Positions 34,011 to 43,163 of a stretch of 64,000 bases of DNA are shown here, in pieces. The first letter of the stretch is position 1. Each line of letters begins with the position of its first letter. Below the pieces are notes generated by a model. The model made no database searches. It worked only from the letters and a program-made list of their open reading frames with translations, and was not told the DNA's origin. The DNA comes from Ferrimonas sediminicola (GTDB lineage Bacteria; Pseudomonadota; Gammaproteobacteria; Enterobacterales; Shewanellaceae): positions 62,001-126,000 of the forward strand of contig NZ_SWCI01000006.1 of the NCBI RefSeq assembly GCF_005116715.1, in the 5' to 3' direction. The translations under genes and the position numbers were made by a program.

Positions 34011-36689
34011 TTACTCCTCCTCCGCTTCCATCGCTGGAACCAGTCGGGAGATAGCCCCTATAAGCTGCCGTTTATCGAAGGGTTTCGGTACGTAGTAATC
34101 CATGCCGGCCTCGTAACAGGCCCGCACATCATCATCCAGCACGCTGGCGGTGAGGGCGATGATCGGCACCCGTCGCCGCCGTTGCCGCGCTTCGATGAGA
34201 CGGATCTGGCGGGTCGCTTCGAAGCCGTCCATCACCGGCATCATGCAGTCCATCAGGATCAGGTCATACTCTGTGGCCAGCGCCAGTTCGGTGGCCTCCT
34301 GGCCGTTGTCGGCGATCTCCACCCTGAAACCCGCCTTGGCGAGGATGATCTGCGCCACCCTCTGGTTGGTCTTGTTGTCCTCCACCAGCAGCAGCCGGGC
34401 CCGGGCCTCCACCACGCGCCGATCGGCCCCCGGGTGAGAGGGGCTGGCGGGATCCCTCAGGCTGTTCATCAGTTTTTCCAGGCTGCGCTGCAGCCGCTCT
34501 CCCCGAATGGGGACCCGCATCACCTGCACTCGGTTGTCGAGGTGGTCCAGGATCAGGCTGTTGGACAGGTCGTTCAGCAGCATCAGTGGCAGCGGGCGCA
34601 AGGCCTGCAGTGTCAGGAGGGTGCGTTCCCCGTCCGGAAGAGTGGAGTAGCGCGCCATCAGCAGATCGAAGTGTCGCTCCCCCCGCAGCATCCGGGCCAC
34701 CTCGTCGGCGCTGGTGCCATAGCTGACCTCCATCCCCAGGACGGCCAGCTCGTCAGCGTAGCGCTGAGCCGAATCGTGGTCGCCATCGAGCAGCAGCGCC
34801 CTGAGCCCCGCCAGCTTATGGGGCCTGGGTGCCGACGCGGGGATCGGCTCCGCCGGCAGCTCCAGGGTAAAGGTACTGCCCTGGCCCTTGCGGCTGGCGA
34901 CCCGGATCTGTCCTCCCATCAACTGGGCCAGCTGGCGACAGATGCTCAGGCCCAGTCCGGTGCCGCCAAACTGGCGGGTGGTGGAGCCATCCTCCTGCTG
35001 GAAGGGGTGGAAGATCTCCTCCAGCTTCTGTGTGTCGATGCCGATGCCGGAATCGCGGACCGAGATGCACAGCAGGGGAGCTTGCTCCTCCCTGTGCATC
35101 TGGCAGCAGGCCAGCAGCACCTGCCCCTCGGCGGTGAACTTCACCGCATTGGAGAGCAGATTGAGCAGGATCTGACGCAACCGGTGGCTGTCGACCCGCA
35201 CCTGTTGGGGCAGCTCCCTCGGATACTCCACATCGAAGCGCACCCCTTTCTCCATCGCCTTGGGGGCCACCACTCCGGCGACTTCGTAGAACAGCTCCTT
35301 GAGGTTGGTGGTGACCGGTGAGATGGCCAGGCTGCCCGCTTCGATCTTGGACAGATCCAGCACATCGTTGATGATCGATTGCAGGGCCCGGGATGAGCTC
35401 TGGATGGTATGCAGGTACTCCAGCTGCTCGCCGTTCATCTTGGTGCTGCTGAGGATGTCGGTCATGCCGATGATGCCGTTGAGGGGGGTGCGAATCTCGT
35501 GGCTCATGTTGGCGAGGAAGATGCTCTTGGCACGGTTGGCCTGCTCCGCTTCCTCCTTGGCCTGAACCAGGCTGGCCTCGAATCCGGCCCGCTCCTGCAC
35601 CAGCCGGTTCAGGGTCTGGCCCAGCCGGCTGAGCTCATCGTCTCCCGCCAGCTGGATGCTCAGGCCGTAGTCACGGGTCTTCTCCACCTGCTCCATGGTG
35701 TCGCCAATGGTGGTGATGCCCCGGCGCAGGTGGCGGGCCAGGCCCAGGGCCAGGGCGGTCATCAGCCCCAGCATCAGCAGCAGGGTAGCCAGGTTACCAA
35801 TGAATTGGCCCCGCCGCTGTTGGTACGCGGTGGTCGCCGCCAGGGCGATGTCATTGCGTACCGCTTGCAGCACCCGGTCCAGCAACACCATTCGGTTGGC
35901 GGCGGCGTTGACCCCCTCTTCGGTGGGCGGCGGGCCCTGTCCCTCCAGCAGGGACTGGCGCAGCGCGTTGCCCCGGGAGAAGGCGTCCTCGGTAAAGGCG
36001 GCAAGCAGCAGATTGACCTGAGACTCGCTGGCGTAGATGGTCAGGTACTTGTCCAGGACCGACTGCTGCAGCAGGGCCAGCTCCTGCAGTCGTAGTCTGC
36101 CCGGGGCGTCCAGGCCGGCGCGGGCCATGGCCATCCTGATGACGATCAGCTCCTGACGGGCATACTCCAGGGTAAACAGCAGCTGGTTGTAAGCCTGAAT
36201 CCCCTCGCGGATGGGGCGGTTGTCCACCTCGACCGGCAGAGCCTCCACCATTCTCAAGCTGTTGAGCTGCCAGTCATCGGCCCGGGAGAGCCATTCGATG
36301 CGCGGCTGCCATGGCGGGTCCCCATCCGGCAGGGTGGCGATCACCCGGTTGAGCTCCTCCAGGTGCAGGGCGAACCCTTGATGGTTTTCGTCGAACAGCT
36401 GCCGAAATGGGGCGGAGTCCAAATGGCTGGCCGCCAGTCGGGCATCGGAGCGGCGGGAGGCCTGCATCCCCGGGGCGGGTGCCTCGACCAGGGAGTGACG
36501 CAGCGCGTCGATGGTGGTCATGGCCAGTTGCAGCTCGGAGATAAGCTGGTAACGCTGGTCGATGTGCGCCAGCGCCTTGAGTTCGCCGTACTGGCCCAGC
36601 AGGTAGCGGCCGAAGATGGCGGAGCAAAACAGCAGGGGGATGACCACCAGCAGGTGGATGCGCGTACGCAGCGACAGGTTTACAGCCAT
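34011..36689 (-). CDS. Hybrid sensor histidine kinase/response regulator with one degenerate receiver
   Basis: An 892-residue inner-membrane kinase. A transmembrane helix (about 12-32), a long helical periplasmic region (about 35-295), a second membrane helix (about 298-318), HAMP, HisKA with phospho-acceptor His397 (NMSHEIRTPLNG) and HATPase (FGGTGLGLSICRQL) are followed by two receivers. The first lacks the phospho-Asp (LLMAR replaces LLMD) and the conserved Lys; the second is intact with Asp814 (LILMDCMMP) and KPF. ATG 36689 is chosen for its AAGGGA site; an upstream TTG 36713 adds eight residues. It is divergent from a PstS-like gene and porin. Confidence 0.9.
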   Translation of the reverse strand: MAVNLSLRTRIHLLVVIPLLFCSAIFGRYLLGQYGELKALAHIDQRYQLISELQLAMTTIDALRHSLVEAPAPGMQASRRSDARLAASHLDSAPFRQLFDENHQGFALHLEELNRVIATLPDGDPPWQPRIEWLSRADDWQLNSLRMVEALPVEVDNRPIREGIQAYNQLLFTLEYARQELIVIRMAMARAGLDAPGRLRLQELALLQQSVLDKYLTIYASESQVNLLLAAFTEDAFSRGNALRQSLLEGQGPPPTEEGVNAAANRMVLLDRVLQAVRNDIALAATTAYQQRRGQFIGNLATLLLMLGLMTALALGLARHLRRGITTIGDTMEQVEKTRDYGLSIQLAGDDELSRLGQTLNRLVQERAGFEASLVQAKEEAEQANRAKSIFLANMSHEIRTPLNGIIGMTDILSSTKMNGEQLEYLHTIQSSSRALQSIINDVLDLSKIEAGSLAISPVTTNLKELFYEVAGVVAPKAMEKGVRFDVEYPRELPQQVRVDSHRLRQILLNLLSNAVKFTAEGQVLLACCQMHREEQAPLLCISVRDSGIGIDTQKLEEIFHPFQQEDGSTTRQFGGTGLGLSICRQLAQLMGGQIRVASRKGQGSTFTLELPAEPIPASAPRPHKLAGLRALLLDGDHDSAQRYADELAVLGMEVSYGTSADEVARMLRGERHFDLLMARYSTLPDGERTLLTLQALRPLPLMLLNDLSNSLILDHLDNRVQVMRVPIRGERLQRSLEKLMNSLRDPASPSHPGADRRVVEARARLLLVEDNKTNQRVAQIILAKAGFRVEIADNGQEATELALATEYDLILMDCMMPVMDGFEATRQIRLIEARQRRRRVPIIALTASVLDDDVRACYEAGMDYYVPKPFDKRQLIGAISRLVPAMEAEEE

Positions 36690-36792
36690 TGAGCGTCCCT
36701 TCTCAACCAGCAAAACTCTGATAAGTTTCTATACTGTGATGCTATAAAGCCTAGCAATGATTATGGATTTTGCTTATCAGGGACGAACGTGA

Positions 36793-37248
36793 ATGACGCA
36801 CTGTGGGGCGACAGGGGCGCACTGGCTGTTGCTGTGGCTGGCGATGCTGGTTGCCTGGCCGGCCCGGGCAGGGTATGTGCTGATCACCCTCAACGACAGC
36901 ATGCCGGCCATCAGCGAGAGCAAGGCGCGCATGCTCTACCTGGGCAAGCTGAAGTCGCTGGACAGCTTTGGCCGGGTGGAGCTGGTCGACTTTCCCGAGG
37001 GCAGCGTCCACAAGCAGGCGTTCTACCAATCCTTCCTCAACAAATCGCTCCCCCAGATCAACAGTCGCTGGGCCCAGCTGGCCTTTTCCGGTAAGGGCAA
37101 GCCTCCGGAGAGCCTGGTCGAGGCCAGTGAACAGGCGGTCCTCGCCTGGCTGGCTCATCACCCGCGTGGGATAGCCTATGTACCCAGGAGCATGGTGCCT
37201 CGGGGGGCCCGCATCCTTCTCGACATCGAACAGGGAGTGGATCGATGA
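36793..37248 (+). CDS. Short PstS-like periplasmic substrate-binding protein
   Basis: A 151-residue exported protein with a signal peptide ending near AWPARAG. It matches the short one-lobe proteins annotated as phosphate ABC transporter substrate-binding, with the patterns ISESKARMLYLGKLKSL, LVDFPEGSVHKQAFYQSFLNKS, WAQLAFSGKGKPPESL and AVLAWLAHHPRGIAYVP. These lack ABC transporter genes nearby and often sit beside sensor kinases, so a sensory role is more likely than transport. Its stop overlaps the porin start (ATGA), and the hybrid kinase gene is divergent 103 bases away. Confidence 0.82.
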   Translation: MTHCGATGAHWLLLWLAMLVAWPARAGYVLITLNDSMPAISESKARMLYLGKLKSLDSFGRVELVDFPEGSVHKQAFYQSFLNKSLPQINSRWAQLAFSGKGKPPESLVEASEQAVLAWLAHHPRGIAYVPRSMVPRGARILLDIEQGVDR

Positions 37249-38267
37249 GAGCTGCCACCTTTTTCATGACCCTCTTTCTTCCCGGTGTCGCCCTGGGGGC
37301 GGTGGATCTGTGGGATCAGCACCTGAGCCTGTCCGGGTTCGCCTCGGTGTCGGCGACCCGGAGTGATAACGGCGTCCCCCTCTACTTCAACCGCCGCATC
37401 GAGGATGAGTGGTGCTTCGACTGTGACACCACGGTGGGGTTGCAGCTGGACTCCAGGTTCAGCGAGCGTTGGCGGGCCTCGGTGCAGCTGGTGAAACGTC
37501 CCCAGGACAGCTTCTTCAACCCCCAGTTCGAGTGGGGTTACCTCAGCTGGGAGGGGGATGCCCTGGAGGCCAGGGTCGGACGGCTGAGGATCCCGCTGTT
37601 TTTGGCGTCCGATTACTATTTTGTGGGCAGTGCCTACCCCTGGGCCCGGCCTCCGGTGGATCTCTACGATACCCTGCTGGGGATCACCGCCTTCAACGGT
37701 GCGGATCTCCTCTACCAGCTGAGTCTGGACGATGAGCTGGAGCTGACCCTGCACCCTTTCTACGGCGGCCATAACCATGAGGATGTCGATGTGGGGCCGC
37801 TGGTTCTGGAGGTGGAAACCGACATCCTGGCCGGACTCAACCTGAGGTTCAACGGTCCGGCGTTTACCCTCAATGTCTCCTACCTGTATGCCGATTACAC
37901 CGTCAATGGCATCGTTGATGCCCTGGATATCTTCGCCCTGGGGCTGCACTACGAATGGCGGCGGTGGGAGCTGTGGAGTGAGTTCGAGACCGATCAGCTG
38001 CAGAACGCCGCCTATCTGGGGTTGGTGTGGAACCTGGGGCGATGGCGTCCCTATCTGATGGTGGCGAGAAACTGGAAGCGGATCGAGTCGGCCAGCTACC
38101 TGGGCGGTGTCCGCTACGACCTGCTGCCCAACCTGTCAGTGAATCTGGAGTACCAGCTGGCGGATGCCCTGGAGGACTCCGAAGGGCAGTTTGTCGTCCC
38201 TCCCAGGCCGCTGGCAGAGCCGACTCAGGCCAAGCTGGTGACCCTGATGCTCAGCTACCACTTCTAG
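37245..38267 (+). CDS. Porin-like outer-membrane beta-barrel protein
   Basis: A 340-residue exported protein. A signal peptide (MRAATFFMTLFLPGVALGA) precedes a mature chain with porin-like strands such as LSLSGFASVSATRS and WRASVQLVKRPQDSFFNPQFEWGYLSW. It ends in MLSYHF with the C-terminal Phe required for BAM insertion. A Cys pair is present near CFDC. It overlaps the PstS-like gene by 4 bases (ATGA), so the two are translated together. The solute passed is unknown. Confidence 0.82.
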   Translation: MRAATFFMTLFLPGVALGAVDLWDQHLSLSGFASVSATRSDNGVPLYFNRRIEDEWCFDCDTTVGLQLDSRFSERWRASVQLVKRPQDSFFNPQFEWGYLSWEGDALEARVGRLRIPLFLASDYYFVGSAYPWARPPVDLYDTLLGITAFNGADLLYQLSLDDELELTLHPFYGGHNHEDVDVGPLVLEVETDILAGLNLRFNGPAFTLNVSYLYADYTVNGIVDALDIFALGLHYEWRRWELWSEFETDQLQNAAYLGLVWNLGRWRPYLMVARNWKRIESASYLGGVRYDLLPNLSVNLEYQLADALEDSEGQFVVPPRPLAEPTQAKLVTLMLSYHF

Positions 38268-38320
38268 GGGCGGCCGGTTCCCCGGCGGCGCCTGGCGTCT
38301 CTCCCGCTCTTGGCTAACGG

Positions 38321-38914
38321 TCACCGGCGCAGATCCTCCCGGGTATCGAGCCAGTGCTCCGGGGTGGCGACCGCATTCAGGGGGATGTCCCAGCTCTGGT
38401 GATCCAGCCGCTCCAGCCGTTGGCACTCATGGGCGATGCCCACCAGCAGGGGTCGTGGCGAGTTCCCTTCCAGGTAGCGGTCGTAGAAACCCGCCCCCAT
38501 CCCCAGCCGGTTGCCCAGGTGATCGAAGCCCACCAGGGGCAGGAGCATCAGGTCGATCCCCTCTCTGGCGATCACCTGCTCCGGCGCCCAGACAGGCTCG
38601 GCGATGTGATACCTGTTGATGGCCATCGGCGTGTCCGGCTCGAAGCGCTGGAACAGCATCTCCCGGCCGTTGTCCCGGTGCATCACTGGCAACATCAGGG
38701 TCTTCTGCTGCTGCCACAACAGCCGGGCCAGCGGCATCAGGCTGGGCTCCCCATCGTTGGCCAGATAGAGGGCGATGGTCTGTGCGCGCTGGATCTCGGG
38801 GCGATCGTTCAACCTGTGAGCCAGCTGCTGAGAGGCTCTGCGCTGCTGCTCTGCGGAGAGGGCGCGCCGTGCCTGGCGCAGGTGACGGCGAAGGGTCTGG
38901 CGATCCTGGGGCAT
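38321..38914 (-). CDS. fau: 5-formyltetrahydrofolate cyclo-ligase
   Basis: A 197-residue ATP-dependent enzyme (also called YgfA) that converts 5-formyl-THF to 5,10-methenyl-THF. Motifs are the basic N-terminal RRHLRQARRALS, the substrate region LMLLPLVGFDHLGNRLGMGAGFYDRYLEG with the glycine-rich loop, and GIAHECQ. It lies downstream of the 6S RNA genes on the same strand, as in E. coli, where ssrS and ygfA are co-transcribed. The folate link with gcvT nearby and YgfZ is metabolic context only. Confidence 0.95.
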   Translation of the reverse strand: MPQDRQTLRRHLRQARRALSAEQQRRASQQLAHRLNDRPEIQRAQTIALYLANDGEPSLMPLARLLWQQQKTLMLPVMHRDNGREMLFQRFEPDTPMAINRYHIAEPVWAPEQVIAREGIDLMLLPLVGFDHLGNRLGMGAGFYDRYLEGNSPRPLLVGIAHECQRLERLDHQSWDIPLNAVATPEHWLDTREDLRR

Positions 38915-38977
38915 GGCTTGTGTTCCTTGGAGTAATCAAGCCTAAACGTACAAAAAACAGGAGAGAAGAGAAAGAGT

Positions 38978-39155
38978 GCTCCCCACAGATGTCGCTGCAG
39001 GCGTAAGCCCGTGAACCGTAAGTTCAGGGCGGGTGCACCGCCTTCGCCTTAGGCTTCTCGGTACCTGCCGAGCATGCACAGTAGCGCCGGAGGGTGGACC
39101 CTTTGGTGATAGCATCGGCCAGGGACATAACCCGCTGACGAGCACCACAGGGAGC
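38978..39155 (-). ncRNA. ssrS: 6S RNA, downstream copy
   Basis: Regulatory RNA that mimics an open promoter and binds sigma-70 RNA polymerase in stationary phase. On the minus strand the closing stem is GCTCCCTGTGG with its partner CTGTGGGGAGC. Conserved inner parts include GGTTATGTCCCTGGCCGATG, ACTGTGCATGCTCGG and CCGAGAAGCCTA, which match the 6S central bubble and apical stem. The 178-nt copy is the same length as the upstream copy and differs at 13 positions without indels. The 5' flank has only a weak -10 (CCAAT region), so it may be made by processing of a longer transcript. Confidence 0.85.
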
Positions 39156-39263
39156 CGGAAATTGGTCGGGACGGGGATCCCGGGGCGGATTGGCCGCCTG
39201 TCCAGGCTGCGCTTCGGAAGCGTCAGCCATATCGGGCTGCAGTGAGCCTCGATAGAGAGGAGT

Positions 39264-39441
39264 GCTCCCCGCAGATGTCGCTGCAGGTGTAAGCCCGTGA
39301 ACCGTAGGTTCAGGGCGGGTGCACTGCCTTCGCCGTAGGCTTCTCGGTACCTGCCGAGCATGCACAGTAGCGCTGGGGAGTGTACCCTTTGGTGATAGCA
39401 TCGGCCAGGGACATAACCCGCTGGCAAACATCACAGGGAGC
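39264..39441 (-). ncRNA. ssrS: 6S RNA, upstream copy
   Basis: The copy nearest zapA, in the standard gammaproteobacterial position between zapA and fau. On the minus strand the terminal stem is GCTCCCTGTGATGT with ACATCTGCGGGGAGC, a better pairing than in the second copy. The GGCCGATG and CTGTGCATGCTCGG segments and the CCGAGAAGCCTACGG side of the bubble match 6S RNA. It is preceded by a good -10 element ending six bases before the predicted 5' end. Confidence 0.9.
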
Positions 39442-39447
39442 TCAGTA

Positions 39448-39453
39448 ATTGTA
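39448..39453 (-). promoter_or_regulatory. -10 element of the upstream 6S RNA
   Basis: TACAAT on the minus strand, six bases before the predicted 5' end of the RNA. The -35 is weak. Confidence 0.6.
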
Positions 39454-39493
39454 GAGCGGTTTACCGTTCGGTGCCTTGCTCTGTAGTTCCAGA

Positions 39494-39832
39494 CTACTGC
39501 GACTCTGAGCCGGACTCAACCCATTTTGGCTGCTTGAGTTCACGTTTGCACAATGCCTGTTCAATGGCGTTTTCAAGTGCTTGAATTTTCTTCGTTCTTT
39601 CCTGGGCCTCCCGCGCGGTCCGGGCTTCCAGGCTCATTAATTCGTGGGTGAGGTTGAGGGAGGCCATCACCGCCAGCTGGTCGATGGAGAGCAGAGCGTT
39701 GCGCTGTTTGAGCTCCAGAAAACGCTTGTTCAGCTGGTGGGCAACCTGCTGCAGGGTAGCCTCCTCCCCGGGGGGGCAGGCGACGGTGTAGACCCGTTCA
39801 AGAAGCGTGATTTCTATGGTGTTTGGGCTCAT
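39494..39832 (-). CDS. zapA: Cell division protein ZapA
   Basis: A 112-residue protein that crosslinks FtsZ protofilaments at the division ring. The N-terminal IEITLLERVYTVACPPGEEATLQQVAHQLNKRF and the central helix LLSIDQLAVMASLNLTHELMSL fit ZapA, followed by a coiled coil (AREAQERTKKIQALENAIEQAL). It is followed on the same strand by the 6S RNA genes and fau, the conserved arrangement, and is divergent from ygfB. Confidence 0.94.
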   Translation of the reverse strand: MSPNTIEITLLERVYTVACPPGEEATLQQVAHQLNKRFLELKQRNALLSIDQLAVMASLNLTHELMSLEARTAREAQERTKKIQALENAIEQALCKRELKQPKWVESGSESQ

Positions 39833-40064
39833 TCTGGCTTCCGCTGTTTTGGCTGGCTACGGACTATATGCCGGGCAGACCGTTTCTGCAAGGTGACGCC
39901 CCCTGTTATGCCTTATGGTTGACTGAATCTCAATACGGCTGTAACACCTTGTATCAATGAATGAACAGCAGGAACTTCGGTGGGCCGGGCGGGACAGGGA
40001 AGATATGGAGCGCAACCAGTCGGCGTGATAGCATGAGCTCACTTCTACTGCGGGAATTGAACAG

Positions 40065-40625
40065 ATGAAATGCAACTCTCCTTTACTCCTGAACAAGCTG
40101 GATGCGGCCCTGAGCAAAGCGGGGCTGACCATGTTGCCCAGCGAGTTTCACGGGTTGATGACAGGGCTGGTCTGCGGCGGTATCCGCCTGGATCAGCGCG
40201 GCTGGCAGGAGAGCTTCCTGGCCCTGGCCAACGAGGGGCAGCCTTTTGGTGATGAGCTGACCGAGGTGATGAAGGAGGTGTACCGCTGCATCGACAAGAG
40301 CCTCTCCGAGGACCCCGAGGTGCCGTTCCAGCCGCTGCTGCCCGACGAGGATGAAGCGCTGGCGGTCAGGCTGGAGGCGCTGATCGAGTGGATCCAGAGT
40401 TTCTTCCTGGGACTGGCTCGCCTGCAGCCCACTTTCCACACCGTCCGCGGTGAGCTGGGCGAGATGATCGGTGATCTGCGTGAGATCACCAATGTGGAGT
40501 TCGACGTAGAAGACAACCAAGAGAACGAAGAGGGGTTTCGGGTGCTGGTGGAGCACGTGGTGGACACCTGCTGGAAGTGCCTGCTGGAGTTTGGCACCCT
40601 GCCCGGAGACAAGACCCTGCACTGA
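40065..40625 (+). CDS. ygfB: UPF0149 family protein YgfB
   Basis: A 186-residue cytosolic protein of the YgfB/YecA family, all helical. Typical segments are LPSEFHGLMTGLVCGGI, WIQSFFLGLARLQP and NQENEEGFRVLVEHVV. In Pseudomonas a homologue is linked to regulation of the peptidoglycan enzyme AmpDh3 through AlpA; that need not hold here. It leads the cluster ygfB-pepP-ubiH-ubiI, whose order is the same as in E. coli. Confidence 0.94.
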   Translation: MKCNSPLLLNKLDAALSKAGLTMLPSEFHGLMTGLVCGGIRLDQRGWQESFLALANEGQPFGDELTEVMKEVYRCIDKSLSEDPEVPFQPLLPDEDEALAVRLEALIEWIQSFFLGLARLQPTFHTVRGELGEMIGDLREITNVEFDVEDNQENEEGFRVLVEHVVDTCWKCLLEFGTLPGDKTLH

Positions 40626-40651
40626 TAATGAGAACCAAGGATTACTGCCCC

Positions 40652-41953
<1,302 letters not shown>

Positions 41954-41957
41954 CACC

Positions 41958-43163
41958 ATGGAGCAGTTTGATATCGCCATCGTCGGTGGCGGCATGGCCG
42001 GCGCCACCCTGGCTCTTGCCCTGGCAGGACAGGAGCATCAGGGGAGTCGCTGGCGCATCGCCCTGATTGAGGCCCACCGCCCCCAGAGCGAGGCCCACCC
42101 CGGCTTCGACAGCCGGGCCATTGCCCTGGCCCACGGCTCGGTGGAACGCTACCGGGCGCTGGGCCTGTGGCGTGACCTGGCTCCCCATGCGGCGCCGATC
42201 CGCACCATCCACGTCAGCGACCGCGGCCACTGGGGACAGGTGACGATGACCGCCGCCGAGCAGGGGGTCGACGCCCTGGGCCAGGTGGTGGAGCTGGAAA
42301 GGGTGGGGCCGGTACTGCACCAGGCCTTGGAGGCAACCGGGGTAACCCGCTTCTGTCCCGATGCCCTGGCGACGCTGGAGCAGCAGCGTCAACACTGTGC
42401 GCTGACCCTGGAATCGGGCAGGCAACTGACCGCCAGCCTGGTGGTGGCCGCCGACGGCGGCCCCTCCCTGGTTCGCCAGCAACTGAAGCTGCCGGTCAGC
42501 CGCAGCGACTACGGCCAGGTGGCGGTGATCGCCAATGTGGAGCTGAGCCGCGGCGGCGATATCGCCTATGAGCGATTTACCGACGAGGGCCCCCTGGCCC
42601 TGCTGCCGATGACCGATGGACGCTACTCCCTGGTGTGGGTGCGACACGCCGAGGAGGCCGAGGCGCTGATGGCCCTGGAGGAGGAGGGGTTCCGCGCCGC
42701 CCTGCAGAGCGCCTTCGGCTACCGTCTGGGCGAGGTGGTCCGGGTGGGCAGACGCGTCAGCTATCCCCTGGCCCTGCAGCGCATCGAACGGCCGATCCAT
42801 CACCGGGTGGCCCTGATCGGCAACGCCGCCCAGACCCTGCATCCCATCGCCGGGCAAGGGTTCAACCTGGGGATGCGCGATGCGCTGACCCTGGCGGATC
42901 GTCTCGGAGCGGCCCTGGAACGGGGGGAGGACCCCGGCGGCTTTGGCCTGCTGGATGACTACCTGCAGGGGCGCAAAGTCGATGTCGACCGTACCGTGGG
43001 GCTGACCAACGGCCTGGTCAAACTGTTTTCCAACAACAATTTCCTGCTCCAGGTTGGCCGCAACCTGGGGCTCATCGCCATGGACCTGTTCCCTTCGCTG
43101 GGGCAGCAACTGGTGTCCCACACCCTGGGACAGGGACAGCATAGAAGGAGTGCGAGGTGGTAA
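41958..43163 (+). CDS. ubiH: 2-octaprenyl-6-methoxyphenyl hydroxylase UbiH
   Basis: A 401-residue FAD monooxygenase of aerobic ubiquinone synthesis, part of the cytosolic Ubi complex. The N-terminal IAIVGGGMAGATLALAL binds FAD; DGGPSLVRQ and IGNAAQTLHPIAGQGFNLGMRD are the later conserved motifs, the latter with Asn replacing the usual Asp, as in E. coli UbiH. It starts 4 bases after pepP and overlaps ubiI by 7 bases. Confidence 0.94.
   Translation: MEQFDIAIVGGGMAGATLALALAGQEHQGSRWRIALIEAHRPQSEAHPGFDSRAIALAHGSVERYRALGLWRDLAPHAAPIRTIHVSDRGHWGQVTMTAAEQGVDALGQVVELERVGPVLHQALEATGVTRFCPDALATLEQQRQHCALTLESGRQLTASLVVAADGGPSLVRQQLKLPVSRSDYGQVAVIANVELSRGGDIAYERFTDEGPLALLPMTDGRYSLVWVRHAEEAEALMALEEEGFRAALQSAFGYRLGEVVRVGRRVSYPLALQRIERPIHHRVALIGNAAQTLHPIAGQGFNLGMRDALTLADRLGAALERGEDPGGFGLLDDYLQGRKVDVDRTVGLTNGLVKLFSNNNFLLQVGRNLGLIAMDLFPSLGQQLVSHTLGQGQHRRSARW

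Larger units (their letters stand above)
38978..39441. repeat. Direct tandem repeat containing two 6S RNA genes
   Basis: Two 178-bp units (38978-39155 and 39264-39441) in the same orientation, 165 of 178 positions identical by manual comparison, separated by a 108-bp spacer with no obvious similarity to the flanks. Confidence 0.9.
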
